A stretch of DNA of 64,000 nucleotides from the NCBI GenBank assembly GCA_022376925.1, contig JAIOJX010000025.1, positions 143,365,301-143,429,300 of the forward strand. The letters run 5' to 3'. Both the position numbers and the translations under genes were made by a program. This document shows, piece after piece, positions 63,661-64,000 of this stretch. Origin of the DNA: Tragulus kanchil. Taxonomy: Eukaryota > Chordata > Mammalia > Artiodactyla > Tragulidae. Position 1 is the stretch's first letter, and each line of letters starts with the position of its first letter. The notes below the pieces were generated by a model. That model saw nothing but the letters and a program-made list of their open reading frames with translations. It was not told where the DNA came from and searched no databases.

Positions 63661-64000
63661 TAATTGGTGGAAGAATGTTCACACTTTGAAACATTTTATT
63701 CTAATTTTCTAGGTTTTTCCTAAAGTCTTATATAAATGCCTTTTTCCATTTCCTGTTCCTAATTTTGTTTCTTCCCTAGACAAGCTATAACAGTTATGCA
63801 CAGCCTAGAGAAAACTATGCAGGTCTAACTAGGTTTCTGAGTTCAAGACCACTCTCTTGCATTGGATAGAAAAATGTAGTTTCTTTTATTTATGGTGCAG
63901 AATACACTGAATAGTAACCCACGTCCATGCCATAACTCCCAGAATCTGTGCTACCTTACATGGCAAGAGACTTCATGATTAGATTAAAACCAATGAGATG
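63661..64000. other. Unassigned window end
   Basis: No gene, known repeat or duplication visible in the last 340 bases. Confidence 0.4.

Overview
The window looks like nuclear DNA from a ruminant. It is AT-rich, non-coding and full of interspersed repeats that only fit that clade: BovB (RTE) LINE pieces, Bov-tA SINEs ending in the 'gggtcgcaaagagtcggac'-type BovB tail, and tRNA-Glu-derived CHR-like SINEs found across cetartiodactyls. Antisense L1 fragments and older MIR-like pieces make up the rest. I find no convincing protein-coding gene, rRNA, tRNA gene or CRISPR array. The long open frames (up to 168 codons) lie in repeats or are chance ORFs. The only coding relics I can support are BovB reverse-transcriptase/endonuclease fragments and, weakly, one retroviral protease-like scrap.

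The dominant structure is a ladder of 23 direct head-to-tail duplications between 466 and 59758. Each has a different sequence but nearly the same period (about 1.08-1.17 kb), and the copies are almost identical. Ten successive duplications overlap at their ends, so those short stretches occur three times. Where three copies exist, the odd bases tend to sit in the copy nearest a junction. Several junctions also carry garbled, deleted versions of the true flanking sequence. The simplest reading is that overlapping contigs or reads, each sharing about 1.1 kb with the next, were joined end to end without collapsing the overlap. On that reading about 25.6 kb of the 64 kb is redundant and the real locus is about 38 kb. 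Nothing after 59758 is duplicated.

Layout: 1-260 antisense L1; 262-4754 unassigned, two duplications; 5245-6581 CHR-like SINE in two copies; 9660-11165 antisense L1 split by a CHR-like SINE with a clear target-site duplication; 11165-17540 mostly unassigned with a MIR and a short CHR-like SINE; 17618-19767 Bov-tA plus BovB endonuclease fragment, twice; 19768-20110 possible retroviral fragment; 20224-28050 Bov-tA and MIR pieces inside four chained duplications; 28051-29387 unduplicated and repeat-poor; 29600-32083 MIR, CHR-like SINE, Bov-tA; 32244-32401 hAT-type DNA transposon relic; 34112-39985 a mosaic antisense L1 with nested SINEs; 39050-45404 unassigned; 45405-49614 SINEs, BovB and L1; 50215-59634 mostly unassigned with MIR, a TA/TG microsatellite and a Bov fragment; 60911-63660 full-length CHR SINE, two BovB pieces and antisense L1.

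No set of genes works together here. The window is best treated as intergenic or deep-intronic ruminant sequence with a serious assembly-duplication problem.
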